From: an uncultured Erysipelotrichaceae bacterium
GTDB taxonomy: Bacteria > Bacillota_I > Bacilli_A > RFN20 > CAG-826
Length of the DNA stretch: 52,834 bases
Direction: 5' to 3'
NCBI GenBank assembly: GCA_902777015.1
Contig: CACYSA010000027.1
Location: forward strand, 1 to 52,834
Position numbers and translations under genes: made by a program. Positions 21,352 through 29,653 of this stretch are shown here, piece by piece (position 1 is the first letter of the stretch; each line of letters opens with the position of its first letter). Below the pieces are notes generated by a model. It saw nothing but the letters and a program-made list of their open reading frames with translations, was not told the origin of the DNA and made no database searches.

Positions 21352-22026
21352 ATGGGACCACTACTAATGCTTAAAATTACTGAAAACGATAAAAGAGTAA
21401 TTATTGCCCTTCTTTTCATCATTATCATTTTGTTCGTAGTCATTGGTTTATTAGGTTCTTTAATCATCAGAACAATGAAATGGCAAGGTAAGAAATGCGA
21501 TACTTTAGTGAGCGATGTTGTTACTAATCATATTGTTAAAACTCCTCATCAATTAAGAAGATATGCCGCTAAAAAGAATATCAGACATTTCATTAAGCAA
21601 GCATGGATACCAATTATTATCATTATCGTTGGTGTTGCAACCTATATAATTAGAAACGCTGTTAAGAATGATTGGACTTATAATCCATTCAATATTAATG
21701 ACGGCTTTGGCACATTATTCTTTGTCTGGGATTTCTCAAATATTATTTCCACTCCTGAAAGTGGTATTGGCGTTTTGCTTAACTGGCCAACATTAATTAA
21801 CCAACCGCATTTTGAAATTGAAGCAATTTGTTCATATGTTGCAGTTTCATTTGTTATCGTTGGTGGTCTTTGGTATTTAGTGGTCGCTCAAGCTTATTTA
21901 GCAAGAACAATAAGAGCGATTAAATTATCAAAGAGAGTGTTTGAAAAGAGCTTAGAAAATTTCGATCAAAACACTCCACCACAACAGCCACAGCAAAATA
22001 ACAATTCACCAGTGCAACCGATGTAA
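21352..22026 (+). CDS. Membrane protein, unknown function
   Basis: A 224-residue protein with helices near residues 18-40, 80-100 and 162-185, a basic loop (HQLRRYAAKKNIRHFIKQ) and a Gln/Asn/Pro-rich tail (PPQQPQQNNNSPVQPM). GAGG 8 nt before ATG supports the 21352 start. It is last in the three-gene operon and is followed by a strong terminator. No family recognised. Confidence 0.65.
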   Translation: MGPLLMLKITENDKRVIIALLFIIIILFVVIGLLGSLIIRTMKWQGKKCDTLVSDVVTNHIVKTPHQLRRYAAKKNIRHFIKQAWIPIIIIIVGVATYIIRNAVKNDWTYNPFNINDGFGTLFFVWDFSNIISTPESGIGVLLNWPTLINQPHFEIEAICSYVAVSFVIVGGLWYLVVAQAYLARTIRAIKLSKRVFEKSLENFDQNTPPQQPQQNNNSPVQPM

Positions 22027-22030
22027 ATTA

Positions 22031-22055
22031 AAACCCCCTATGGGGGTTTCATTTT
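22031..22055 (+). terminator. Bidirectional intrinsic terminator
   Basis: AAACCCCC-TAT-GGGGGTTT followed by CATTTTA on the plus strand. On the minus strand the stem is followed by TTTTAATTT, so it can also end the asnS/50-residue gene transcript. Confidence 0.8.
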
Positions 22056-22206
22056 ACTTCATGGTTAGCGATAAGACAATCATGATGATCTCATAAGCGG
22101 CATAGCCGAATAAGATGACATCAAGGACAATTAAGATCCAAAGGAATCTTGTTTTAAGCCTTGCCTTACGAGCATCCTTTTCAGAATCGATTACTTCTTC
22201 AATCAT
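22054..22206 (-). CDS. Small single-helix membrane protein (50 residues)
   Basis: This ORF starts at ATG 22206 with an excellent ribosome site (AGGAGG, 7 nt upstream) that overlaps the asnS stop codon, and ends at TAA 22054. The protein is MIEEVIDSEKDARKARLKTR followed by a hydrophobic helix (residues 21-46) and a short LTMK tail. The charged N-terminus and single helix suggest a small membrane protein cotranscribed with asnS. Function unknown. The coding call rests on the ribosome site, operon position and helix. Confidence 0.7.
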   Translation of the reverse strand: MIEEVIDSEKDARKARLKTRFLWILIVLDVILFGYAAYEIIMIVLSLTMK

Positions 22207-22217
22207 AAGCAATCCTC

Positions 22218-23536
22218 CTAGTATTTAATGCTATTGGATGTTCTTGGATATGGTTGGACATCACGGATGTTTTGCATACCAGTAATGTACATTAATAATC
22301 TATCGAAGCCGATACCGAAGCCAGAGTGTTTGCAACCCCCGTATCTACGGGTGTCTAAGTACCAATCTAATTCCTTATCGTTACCGAGTTTTTGCATCTT
22401 CTTAAGTAAGATGTCATATCTTTCTTCTCTTTGAGAACCATATAGAAGGCTTTAATTTCTTTTGGATAATCTGTTAAGAATAATGGGCCTTTAACGATTT
22501 CTTCTGTGAGATATCTTTCATGTTCACTTTGTAAATCCATACCCCATTCAATGTTGTTATTTTCAAAGACATGACCTTCTTTAACAGCTTTCTTCAATAA
22601 TTCAACACCTTCGGTATATGTCATACGTTTGAAATCACTATTAGCGACATGATTTAATCTTTCTAATAATGTTTTATCAATCATAGTGTTGAAGAAATTC
22701 ATTTCTTCTGGGCAAGCAGAAAGAATGTAATTGATACAGAATTTAACGCAGTCTTCAATAACATCCATATTGCCTTCTAAATCAGTGAAAGCCATTTCTG
22801 GTTCCACCATCCAGAATTCAGAAGCATGTCTAACGGTGTTAGAATGTTCCGCTCTAAAGGCAGGACCAAATGTATAAACATCTCTAAAGGCTAAAGCAAA
22901 TGGCTCAACGTGTAATTGACCAGTAACAGTTAAGTTAACTTTTCTACCATAGAATGAATTTGGATCTTTGGTATCATGTGTGACGACATCAAAAACGTTA
23001 CCAGCACCTTCACCATCGTTAGTAGTAATTAATGGTGTGTGAACATAGATGAAGCCATTATTTTGGAAGAATTCATGAATCGCAAAAGATAAAACACTTC
23101 TCACACGGTAGACCGCTTGGAATGTATTAGCGCGTGGTCTAATGTGAGCGATTTCTCTTAAGAATTCAAAACTGTGTCTCTTCTTTTGAAGTGGATAATC
23201 ATCATCGACATCACCTTCTAAAGAACAATCTTCCACAGCGATTTCAAATGGTTGTTTGTTTTCTGGAGTTAAGACTAACTTACCATGAACTTTAATCGCC
23301 GCACCGGTTTTTAAAGATGATAAGATGTCATGATTTTGACTTTTATCAGTGTAGACTAATTGGACACTTTTAAAATATGTACCATCGTTAAATTCGACAA
23401 AGCCAATTGAACCATTGTCACGGTTAGTTTTAACCCAACCTTCAAGTTCAAGTGTTTCAAGAGAGTTAATCTCATCTTGATCGCCGTTTGTCACGATGTC
23501 ATAGAGTTCAAAGTTAGTAATTTTCATAGGTTCCAT
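22218..23536 (-). pseudogene. asnS: Asparaginyl-tRNA synthetase with an internal out-of-frame deletion
   Basis: The class II AsnRS reads normally from ATG 23536 (OB-fold anticodon domain, then motif 2 in FRAEHSNTVRHASEFW) to ...KEIKAFYM at 22439. The rest of the protein, GSQREERYD through [18 protein letters not shown] (motif 3) to ...RTSNSIKY and TAG 22220-22218, lies in another frame starting at 22439. The stretch normally joining them (KTVAAMDVL-PGIGEIIG) is missing: 366 plus 73 residues are present against about 463 expected, so about 24 codons (near 73 nt) are gone with a frame change. As written, translation ends at 22367 after a scrambled tail, without motif 3. Real loss, a strain variant and an assembly error are all possible. 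Confidence 0.88.
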
Positions 23537-23586
23537 ATTTAATGCTCCTTGTTAATATCATAGTTACTTAAAGTAACTTTGTCACT

Positions 23587-24606
23587 TCAATTTTCAAATT
23601 CATTCCACTTTTCAATTGACCAGTTAGGATCAACCCCTAAATCTAGTCCTGCGAACACCTTCATTTCGTAAAGATGTTCCGCAACTTTGGCAATCATTGC
23701 CGCGTTATCAGTACAGCACCACATTGGTGGAATGATAATGTGGGCACCTAATTTTTCGCATTCTTTAAGCATCTCAGCGCGTAAGTATGAATTCGCGGAT
23801 ACACCACCCGCTAAAACGACTTGTTTAACGTCATATTCTTTTATTGCTTTAACAGCTCTAGATATGACCATACCAACAGCGACATCTTGGAAACTACGGC
23901 ACATATCAGGGACTCTGATTTCTTCACCTTTTTGCTGTAAATTATGCACTAAATTAATAACATTAGTTTTTAAGCCAGAGAATGACATATCGTAAGTATG
24001 TTCACCACTGAGTGGTGTTGGTAAATGATATGTATGTTCGCCTTCTTTAGCTAATTTATCAATTGGAATGCCACCCGGATAAGGTAAGCCTAAGACTCTT
24101 GCTACTTTATCGTAGCATTCACCAATCGCGTCATCTCTTGTTTCACCGATGATTTCAAAATTCATGTGATCTTTCATAATCACTAATTCTGAATTGCCAC
24201 CTGAAACAACAACGGCGAGTAATGGGAATTTTAATTCTTCATTAAATTCATTAGCGTAAATATGCCCCGCTAAATGGTGAACAGGAATTAATGGCTTTTT
24301 ATAAAGCATCGCTAATGTTTTAGCGCATTGCATACCAACATGAAGTGCACCTATAAGGCCTGGTCCTCTAGTGACTGCGAAAGCATCAATGTCTTCTAAT
24401 TTAACATCAGCTTTTTCTAATGCTTCTTTTAAGACCAATGAGATATTCTCACAGTGAAGTCTAGAAGCAATCTCTGGCATTACACCACCATATTTTTGAT
24501 GGACTTCTATTTGTGTGTTGATGACATTAGAAAGGAGTTTGCCGTTTCTAGTAATCGCCACACTTGTTTCATCACAGCTTGATTCTATTGCTAATATTGT
24601 TGCCAT
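23587..24606 (-). CDS. tsaD: tRNA threonylcarbamoyladenosine synthase subunit TsaD
   Basis: A 339-residue ASKHA-fold protein (Kae1/Gcp). It transfers the threonylcarbamoyl group to A37 of ANN-decoding tRNAs with TsaB and TsaE. Metal-binding His residues are in VHHLAGHIYAN (about 110-120); nucleotide-binding motifs are AIESSCDETS at the N-terminus and VVSGGNSELV and VLAGGVSANSYLR later. It is fourth in the tsaE-tsaB-rimI-tsaD run. Confidence 0.97.
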   Translation of the reverse strand: MATILAIESSCDETSVAITRNGKLLSNVINTQIEVHQKYGGVMPEIASRLHCENISLVLKEALEKADVKLEDIDAFAVTRGPGLIGALHVGMQCAKTLAMLYKKPLIPVHHLAGHIYANEFNEELKFPLLAVVVSGGNSELVIMKDHMNFEIIGETRDDAIGECYDKVARVLGLPYPGGIPIDKLAKEGEHTYHLPTPLSGEHTYDMSFSGLKTNVINLVHNLQQKGEEIRVPDMCRSFQDVAVGMVISRAVKAIKEYDVKQVVLAGGVSANSYLRAEMLKECEKLGAHIIIPPMWCCTDNAAMIAKVAEHLYEMKVFAGLDLGVDPNWSIEKWNEFEN

Positions 24607-24607
24607 T

Positions 24608-25081
24608 TTATTTCACCTGCAAAATCATATAATAAGCATCATCACCGTTATCGTAATAATGCGGTTTAGTAGTTTCAATTTTGAATCCGTGTTTCTTATA
24701 AAAATTAATCGCGGATAAATTGTTAGTTCTCACTTCTAAAGTTAATGTTTGAATCTTTTTAGCGTAACAATCGTTATAGATTTCATCCATCATCGCTGAA
24801 CCTAATTGTTTTCTTTGTAAATAAGGATGAACAGCGATTTGACAAATTGTCGCACTATCGAATGTTTCCCAATAATCACAAAAGCCCACCACACGATAGC
24901 CTTCTTCATTATTAATAGATAACTCGATTACCCAGAAGTGAGCGACTGGGTTTTCTTTTAATTCGTAAAGGATATTTTCTTCCTTCCACGCCCCATGAGG
25001 AAAACAAATATTTTCAATCTGCATGATTGTTTTTAAGTCTTCTAATTTTGCTTCTCTAATGTTGACGTAAAGGTTTTGCAT
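24608..25081 (-). CDS. rimI: Ribosomal protein N-acetyltransferase RimI-like
   Basis: A 157-residue GNAT acetyltransferase. Acetyl-CoA binding site: QIAVHPYLQRKQLGSAMM (motif A with V-x-P...QRxxxGxxL/M). It ends in LEVRTNNLSAINFYKKHGF, the classic RimI C-terminal block. It lies between tsaB and tsaD, the usual clustering in Firmicutes. Probable substrate is ribosomal protein S18, by family. Confidence 0.9.
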   Translation of the reverse strand: MQNLYVNIREAKLEDLKTIMQIENICFPHGAWKEENILYELKENPVAHFWVIELSINNEEGYRVVGFCDYWETFDSATICQIAVHPYLQRKQLGSAMMDEIYNDCYAKKIQTLTLEVRTNNLSAINFYKKHGFKIETTKPHYYDNGDDAYYMILQVK

Positions 25082-25082
25082 A

Positions 25083-25664
25083 TTAATCCTTCATATAAAC
25101 TGGTTTTAAAGAGAGTGGGTTAATAGATTCCAAAGAATCTTTTAAGTTTAACATCTCTTGTAAGTTGTTAGTTTGTTTACCTTCTTGACCTAAATATTTA
25201 GCTTCTCCACATAAGACATAATCAGGATGTTCTTCTAAATATTTAAGCACTTCATCATTTTTCATAATGCAGTCATCGAGCAAGATTTTTTGATCTTGAT
25301 AAACACCGACATAAGAACGGTTACTTCTCGCGTTAATGACACAGATAGAAGGAACGGCACCATCTTTTTGCACTCTTAAGGAACTAACAGCGTATAATTT
25401 AGCGTTTAATGCCACGGCAATTGTTTTAGCGATCGTAATAGCGATTCTAACGCCTGTATATGAGCCAGGTCCTTTAGCGACGATGACTTCTTTAATCTCT
25501 TCTTTAGCGATGTTATGTTTTTCTAAAAGCTTATTTAATTCCACAATCATGAATTCTGATTGTCTTTGCCAAGCTTCGTAAGAAACAAAATCTAAAAGAA
25601 GGTTATCTCTAGCGATGCCCACTGAGAGGTTTGTATTTGATGAATCTAATAAAACTGTAACCAT
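25083..25664 (-). CDS. tsaB: tRNA threonylcarbamoyladenosine synthase subunit TsaB
   Basis: A 193-residue ASKHA-fold partner of TsaD. Motifs: LLDSSNTNLSVGI at the N-terminus and VVAKGPGSYTGVRIAITIAKT (about 62-82), the TsaB signature. It overlaps tsaE by 1 nt. Confidence 0.94.
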   Translation of the reverse strand: MVTVLLDSSNTNLSVGIARDNLLLDFVSYEAWQRQSEFMIVELNKLLEKHNIAKEEIKEVIVAKGPGSYTGVRIAITIAKTIAVALNAKLYAVSSLRVQKDGAVPSICVINARSNRSYVGVYQDQKILLDDCIMKNDEVLKYLEEHPDYVLCGEAKYLGQEGKQTNNLQEMLNLKDSLESINPLSLKPVYMKD

Positions 25665-26110
25665 TATTTCAAACCCTCCATGAACTCTTTATCATCGCTA
25701 ACTATCTTGATATTTCTTTCATCGTCTTTGACATTGGTGATGTTAACTTCAATCGCATTCTCAGGGATGAGATTTTTAATGAATTCTGGCCATTCAATAA
25801 CGGTGATACCAGTTTCATAACCAATGTATTCATCTAGACCAATATCAGTGTCTAAATCCGCAAGTCGATAAGCATCGATATGGATTAATGGTTTATCACC
25901 ATCAAAATAGACTTTCATGATATTGAATGTTGGAGATTGCACAACGCTTTTAATATTTAATGCTTTAGCAATACCTCTCACAAGAGTGGTTTTACCTGCG
26001 CCTAAATCACCGGTCAAACAAAATGTTGAACCAGGTTTACAAAGGGCAACAAATCTAGCCCCAAGATTCATAGTTTCTTCGGCGCTTCTACTAATAATTT
26101 GATGTTCCAT
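25664..26110 (-). CDS. tsaE: tRNA threonylcarbamoyladenosine ATPase TsaE
   Basis: A 148-residue P-loop ATPase with Walker A LTGDLGAGKTTLVRGIA (about 33-49) and SPTFNIMKVY, HIDAYRL as the Walker B-like region. It resets the TsaBD complex in t6A synthesis. Tightly coupled upstream to the DUF402 gene and downstream to tsaB. Confidence 0.95.
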   Translation of the reverse strand: MEHQIISRSAEETMNLGARFVALCKPGSTFCLTGDLGAGKTTLVRGIAKALNIKSVVQSPTFNIMKVYFDGDKPLIHIDAYRLADLDTDIGLDEYIGYETGITVIEWPEFIKNLIPENAIEVNITNVKDDERNIKIVSDDKEFMEGLK

Positions 26111-26111
26111 T

Positions 26112-26642
26112 TTATTCTTTCTTTGTACTTTTTAAGTACTGATTAAAATAGCGGTTAATCATATTATCATCAAATGGGAATTCACGCTTTTGCATTTTTT
26201 CCACGATGACTTTTGTTTGATTTTTTAAAACAGCATCTAATTCGTCGCTATATTGATAGGTGCTTTTATGATGGAGATATTCTTTCTCATCTAAGACTCT
26301 AATTTCATTATCATGAAACAATTTAGCATCTAAATCATAATCAATATATTTAATTGAGTCTTTATCAATGATGCTTGGAGAAGCGATATTGCAGTAATAG
26401 CAAACGCCATCTTTCTTCATCATGCAAATGACATTCCACCATTCTTTTTTAGAGAAGATAGTGACCGCTGGTTCTTTAGTAAACCAGCAGCGACCATTAG
26501 CTTCGATGACTTTGGCTTTCTTGGTAGCGATGACTAAATAGTCTTCGTTATTATCCAAAACTAAACCACGATCCCAAACACGATGTAAGGCACCATTATG
26601 TTTATAACAACGAATTGAGTACCAACGTCCAACAGATGACAT
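26112..26642 (-). CDS. DUF402 nucleotide phosphatase-like protein (YgaC/Ntdp family)
   Basis: A 176-residue protein with the DUF402 pattern: LHRVWDRGLVL, EPAVTIFSKKEWWNVICMM, GVCYYCNIASP, YIDYDLDAKLFHD and DEKEYLHH. The acidic residues in IDYDLD and DEKE are the metal ligands in the family, whose Staphylococcus and Bacillus members hydrolyse nucleoside tri- and diphosphates. It precedes tsaE in the operon. The biological role here is unknown. Confidence 0.82.
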   Translation of the reverse strand: MSSVGRWYSIRCYKHNGALHRVWDRGLVLDNNEDYLVIATKKAKVIEANGRCWFTKEPAVTIFSKKEWWNVICMMKKDGVCYYCNIASPSIIDKDSIKYIDYDLDAKLFHDNEIRVLDEKEYLHHKSTYQYSDELDAVLKNQTKVIVEKMQKREFPFDDNMINRYFNQYLKSTKKE

Positions 26643-26643
26643 A

Positions 26644-27579
26644 TTATTCTCCTGCTAATAATTTAATAATAGCGTTGACATCATCGATGGATTGTTCGAA
26701 AGCTTGTTGATCAAATGGCTTTTCAAACGGAATAGCCATAATGGCATCGTCATAGCTTAAATAAGCAGCGGAATGACCACCCCAAACAACAACGTTGAGA
26801 TTGAATAATCGATTATGTACTTTAATTTTACGTAAGTCGCTTAAGAAGCTACCGTTAAGTGTCTTATGAATATCTGCGCCTTCTGGGCCATAGACAACCA
26901 TATCTTCTTTTTCTTCTAACACCGCTAAATCTTCAACAGCATTTGGTAAGTCGAATGGTTGCTTTGGATTTTTAAGGACGATAACAAAACGACCTGAGAA
27001 ATCTAAATCGTTTGGTAATGTGATGTATTTGCCAACAAATAAAGGTGGAACTTGTTGTCTTTTTTGTTCTGGTCTTTTTAAAGCGACTTCACCGTAGGTG
27101 ATATGATGACCTTTATATTCTGATCTCACGATATTTCTTGAATTAATACCGGCAACATCTTTATAGACACCATCACTAGCAAAATCAGTAATTGCGAATT
27201 TTTCATCAGCGTTGTATTTGACGTTTTCGTAATCATTAGCGAATTGCTTATCCCTTAAGATGTCTGAGACAAACATGATGTAATCTCTGGTCTTATTTGG
27301 GAAATTCTTTCTTGTTAAAACATGATAAAGAATCATGCCCACAAGGATCGCGCCACCTAAAGAATAACCAACAATCTTGAGCCATTGGATATTGCTCATA
27401 ACCATGAACATCACACCAACAATCGCGGCAAGTACGACAAACATAATAATGTTGCTAATTCTTCTTTGCTTTGTATAACTACTGAATAAGGCTTTTCTAG
27501 CTTCTTCAATCTTTACTTGATATGGCTTGTTATCTGCTTGAGTAACTTCCACATTTTCCTGGATATCTTTTTCTTCCAT
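26644..27579 (-). CDS. DUF3137-like membrane protein
   Basis: A 311-residue protein with two membrane helices (about 42-58 and 66-86) and a long cytoplasmic C-terminal domain. EYKGHHITYGEVAL and FSGRFVIVL followed by VVYGPEGADIHKTLNGSF resemble the DUF3137 pattern (Y.G..i.fsEv ... f.G.ff... ...fvvYs.d...a...l). It is the first gene of the DUF402-tsaE-tsaB-rimI-tsaD operon, with GGAGG 7 nt before its ATG. Function unknown. Confidence 0.6.
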   Translation of the reverse strand: MEEKDIQENVEVTQADNKPYQVKIEEARKALFSSYTKQRRISNIIMFVVLAAIVGVMFMVMSNIQWLKIVGYSLGGAILVGMILYHVLTRKNFPNKTRDYIMFVSDILRDKQFANDYENVKYNADEKFAITDFASDGVYKDVAGINSRNIVRSEYKGHHITYGEVALKRPEQKRQQVPPLFVGKYITLPNDLDFSGRFVIVLKNPKQPFDLPNAVEDLAVLEEKEDMVVYGPEGADIHKTLNGSFLSDLRKIKVHNRLFNLNVVVWGGHSAAYLSYDDAIMAIPFEKPFDQQAFEQSIDDVNAIIKLLAGE

Positions 27580-27682
27580 GGGGATACCTCCAAACTGATA
27601 TAACTATAGCATAAGAACATTATAAATGTTAATTGTTTATATAATTTCCATTTTGCATTTATCAAGTAAGAGTATATGATTA

Positions 27683-27770
27683 TTGACGGGAGCTGAACGA
27701 AATTCGGCTGAGAGGACTCTTCTTGGAGTCGACCGTACCTGATCTAGGTAATTCTAGCGGAGGGAACTTT
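27683..27770 (+). ncRNA. TPP riboswitch aptamer
   Basis: The thi-box core is present: GGCTGAGAGG with helix GACTC/GAGTC, then ACCGTACCTGATCTAGGTAA, a CTAG/CTAG helix and GCGGAGGGAA. P2 pairs GCTGAA with TTCGGC. It lies about 60 nt upstream of a ThiT-like transporter gene and in the same orientation. TPP binding would repress that gene. Confidence 0.95.
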
Positions 27771-27787
27771 TTTATTTAAACGTTTCC

Positions 27788-27820
27788 CCCTCATTACTAG
27801 AACTTGAGGGTTTTTATTTT
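27788..27820 (+). terminator. Riboswitch-controlled terminator
   Basis: CCCTCA/TGAGGG hairpin with TTTTTATTTT tail. The aptamer end GGAGGGAA is complementary to TTTCCCCCTC, which includes the terminator 5' arm. The antiterminator therefore forms without TPP and the terminator with TPP. Ribosome site AGGAGG follows the tail. Confidence 0.85.
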
Positions 27821-27832
27821 AGGAGGGGTGTT

Positions 27833-28900
27833 ATGAAAAACACATCAAACACGGTACGTACCATCACAGAAGTTGGTATTATTGCCGCTTTAGGATTCGT
27901 CTTTGACACATTACAAGGCATTATTTCCAAAGGCGTATTCGTTAACGGTGGCTCCATCGGTTTCGCGATGATTGCGGTTTTAATCATTGCATATCGTAGA
28001 GGCGTTTTAGCTGCTTTAGCCACTGGCTTAATTATGGGTCTATTAGATGTCGCTACAGGCGCATATATTATTCACCCAATGCAATTATTGTTAGACTACA
28101 TCTTACCATATGCAGTTGTTGGTGTAGCCGGATTCTTCAAACCACTTTACGACAAATCAAATAGCAAAGGTTTAAGAGTAACTTGGTTAATTGTTGGCGT
28201 AGTTGTTGGCGGTTTAGCTAAATTCTTAAGTCACTATTTAGCGGGTGTTATTTATTGGGCAAATCCTGAGGACTTCGCTTGGGAATTAAATAGTATGAAT
28301 CCATACTTATATTGCTTCATCTATAACATTGCATTTATTGGTCCATCTATCGTTTTAACAGGCGCTATCTTAGTGGCCTTAGAATTCATGGCGCCAAGAA
28401 TCTTAACAAATAAACCAATTATTAAAGAAGGTAAGACCGATAAGAACGATTATGTTCCATCAATTATCTCCATTATTACCATGGCGGGAGGCGCTTTCTT
28501 ATTCGTATTTTTCTTAATTAAATACATTCAAAGTTTCGCTGATTATAAAGATGGAAGCGCATATGGTTATGACTTTGATCCAGATTCATTAATTATCTTT
28601 GTTGTAGGTTTATCATTAATCGTCTTAGGCGCGTTATCTTTATTCCGTAATATTAAAGACAAATTCTCTTACACAAAATTCTTCGCGGGCTTAACAATGA
28701 TTTCATTAACCGCATTCATTTATGGTCTTGCTAGACTTATTAGAACATATGTCAAAGACAAAGATCACACTATTTATTGGATCTGGTTTGCAATTACTCT
28801 TACAGTCGCTATCGCAGTGGCCACTGCTTTGATTATTTTATTTATTAAAGAAAGAGCAAAAATAAAAGAAGAAAAGAAGAATCAAGTATCAAATATTTGA
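27833..28900 (+). CDS. ThiT-like ECF thiamine transporter S component with a C-terminal membrane extension
   Basis: A 355-residue membrane protein. Residues 1-190 match ThiT, the S component that binds thiamine for the shared ECF module: VGIIAALGFVFD, IHPMQLLLDYILPYAVVG, FLSHYLAGVIYWANP and LYCFIYNIAFIGPSIVL. ThiT itself is about 190 residues long. Here residues 205-355 add three or four more helices and a Lys/Glu-rich tail of unknown role. A TPP riboswitch directly upstream supports thiamine as substrate. The 3' end overlaps ung convergently by 12 nt. Confidence 0.88.
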   Translation: MKNTSNTVRTITEVGIIAALGFVFDTLQGIISKGVFVNGGSIGFAMIAVLIIAYRRGVLAALATGLIMGLLDVATGAYIIHPMQLLLDYILPYAVVGVAGFFKPLYDKSNSKGLRVTWLIVGVVVGGLAKFLSHYLAGVIYWANPEDFAWELNSMNPYLYCFIYNIAFIGPSIVLTGAILVALEFMAPRILTNKPIIKEGKTDKNDYVPSIISIITMAGGAFLFVFFLIKYIQSFADYKDGSAYGYDFDPDSLIIFVVGLSLIVLGALSLFRNIKDKFSYTKFFAGLTMISLTAFIYGLARLIRTYVKDKDHTIYWIWFAITLTVAIAVATALIILFIKERAKIKEEKKNQVSNI

Positions 28901-29563
28901 CCATGTAATCTCTTTTAGTCCATTTTTACGTAAATATTCGTTGGTTTTAAGGAAATGATTATTACCAAACCAACCTCCGTGATTCGCGGCTAAAGGAGAA
29001 GGATGGATACATTCTAATATCAAATGTGAAGGGTTGTGCAAACAGCCCTTTAATTTTCTCGCTGGACCTCCCCAGAGAAGGAAAACCATTGGTTGAGATT
29101 GATGATCTAATAATTCTAAAACACTAGTTAAGAACTCTTTATATTCATTAATATTATGGCTTAAAGCTTGATGAGCGCGAACAGACAAAATTGAGTTTAA
29201 AAGCAAAACTCCTTGATTCGCTAAATAGGTTAAGTCACCATTAGAGAAATCCATCTTGCAATTATATTCTTGAGCAATCTCTTTATAGATGTTAATTAAG
29301 GATGGAGGAACCTTTACTCCTTTTGGTACAGAGAAAGATAAACCCATTGCTTGATCTGGTTCATGATATGGGTCTTGACCAATAATCACCACTTTGACTT
29401 TATCTAATGGTGTTAATCTAAAAGCATTGAATAATAAATTACGAGGAGGATAGCATGTGTAATCGCTATATTCCTTGTTAAGAAAATTATTCAATTTGAT
29501 ACAGAATTCTTCGTTTTGAAGTTTCTTAAAAAACTCATTCCAAGATTTTGCAATATTGTCCAT
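28889..29563 (-). CDS. ung: Uracil-DNA glycosylase
   Basis: A 224-residue family 1 UDG that excises uracil from DNA. Water-activating motif GQDPYHEPDQAMGLSFSV (about 61-78), Phe stacking region, VFLLWGGPARK, and the minor-groove loop HPSPLAANHGGWFG. Full length. Its 3' end overlaps that of thiT (convergent). Confidence 0.97.
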   Translation of the reverse strand: MDNIAKSWNEFFKKLQNEEFCIKLNNFLNKEYSDYTCYPPRNLLFNAFRLTPLDKVKVVIIGQDPYHEPDQAMGLSFSVPKGVKVPPSLINIYKEIAQEYNCKMDFSNGDLTYLANQGVLLLNSILSVRAHQALSHNINEYKEFLTSVLELLDHQSQPMVFLLWGGPARKLKGCLHNPSHLILECIHPSPLAANHGGWFGNNHFLKTNEYLRKNGLKEITWSNI

Positions 29564-29607
29564 GCAACGATTGTAACATTTTTATGCTTACCTTGCGTAA
29601 AAATTTG

Positions 29608-29641
29608 TATAATATAGGCGTGTTTGGCAAATGGCCAAACA
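29608..29641 (+). promoter_or_regulatory. Promoter and 5'-terminal hairpin of the glycosyltransferase mRNA
   Basis: TATAAT (29608-29613) puts the transcript start near 29620. An 8-bp perfect stem, TGTTTGGC/GCCAAACA with loop AAATG, occupies 29621-29641, so the mRNA would begin with a stable hairpin 12 nt before the start codon. No T tract follows, so it is not a terminator. Confidence 0.55.
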
Positions 29642-29653
29642 GGTTATTAGACT

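Noticed and set aside
23562..23579. AGTTACTT/AAGTAACT dyad between tsaD and asnS
   Set aside because: Loop too small and no T tract; probably not a terminator, and asnS has a normal ribosome site after it.
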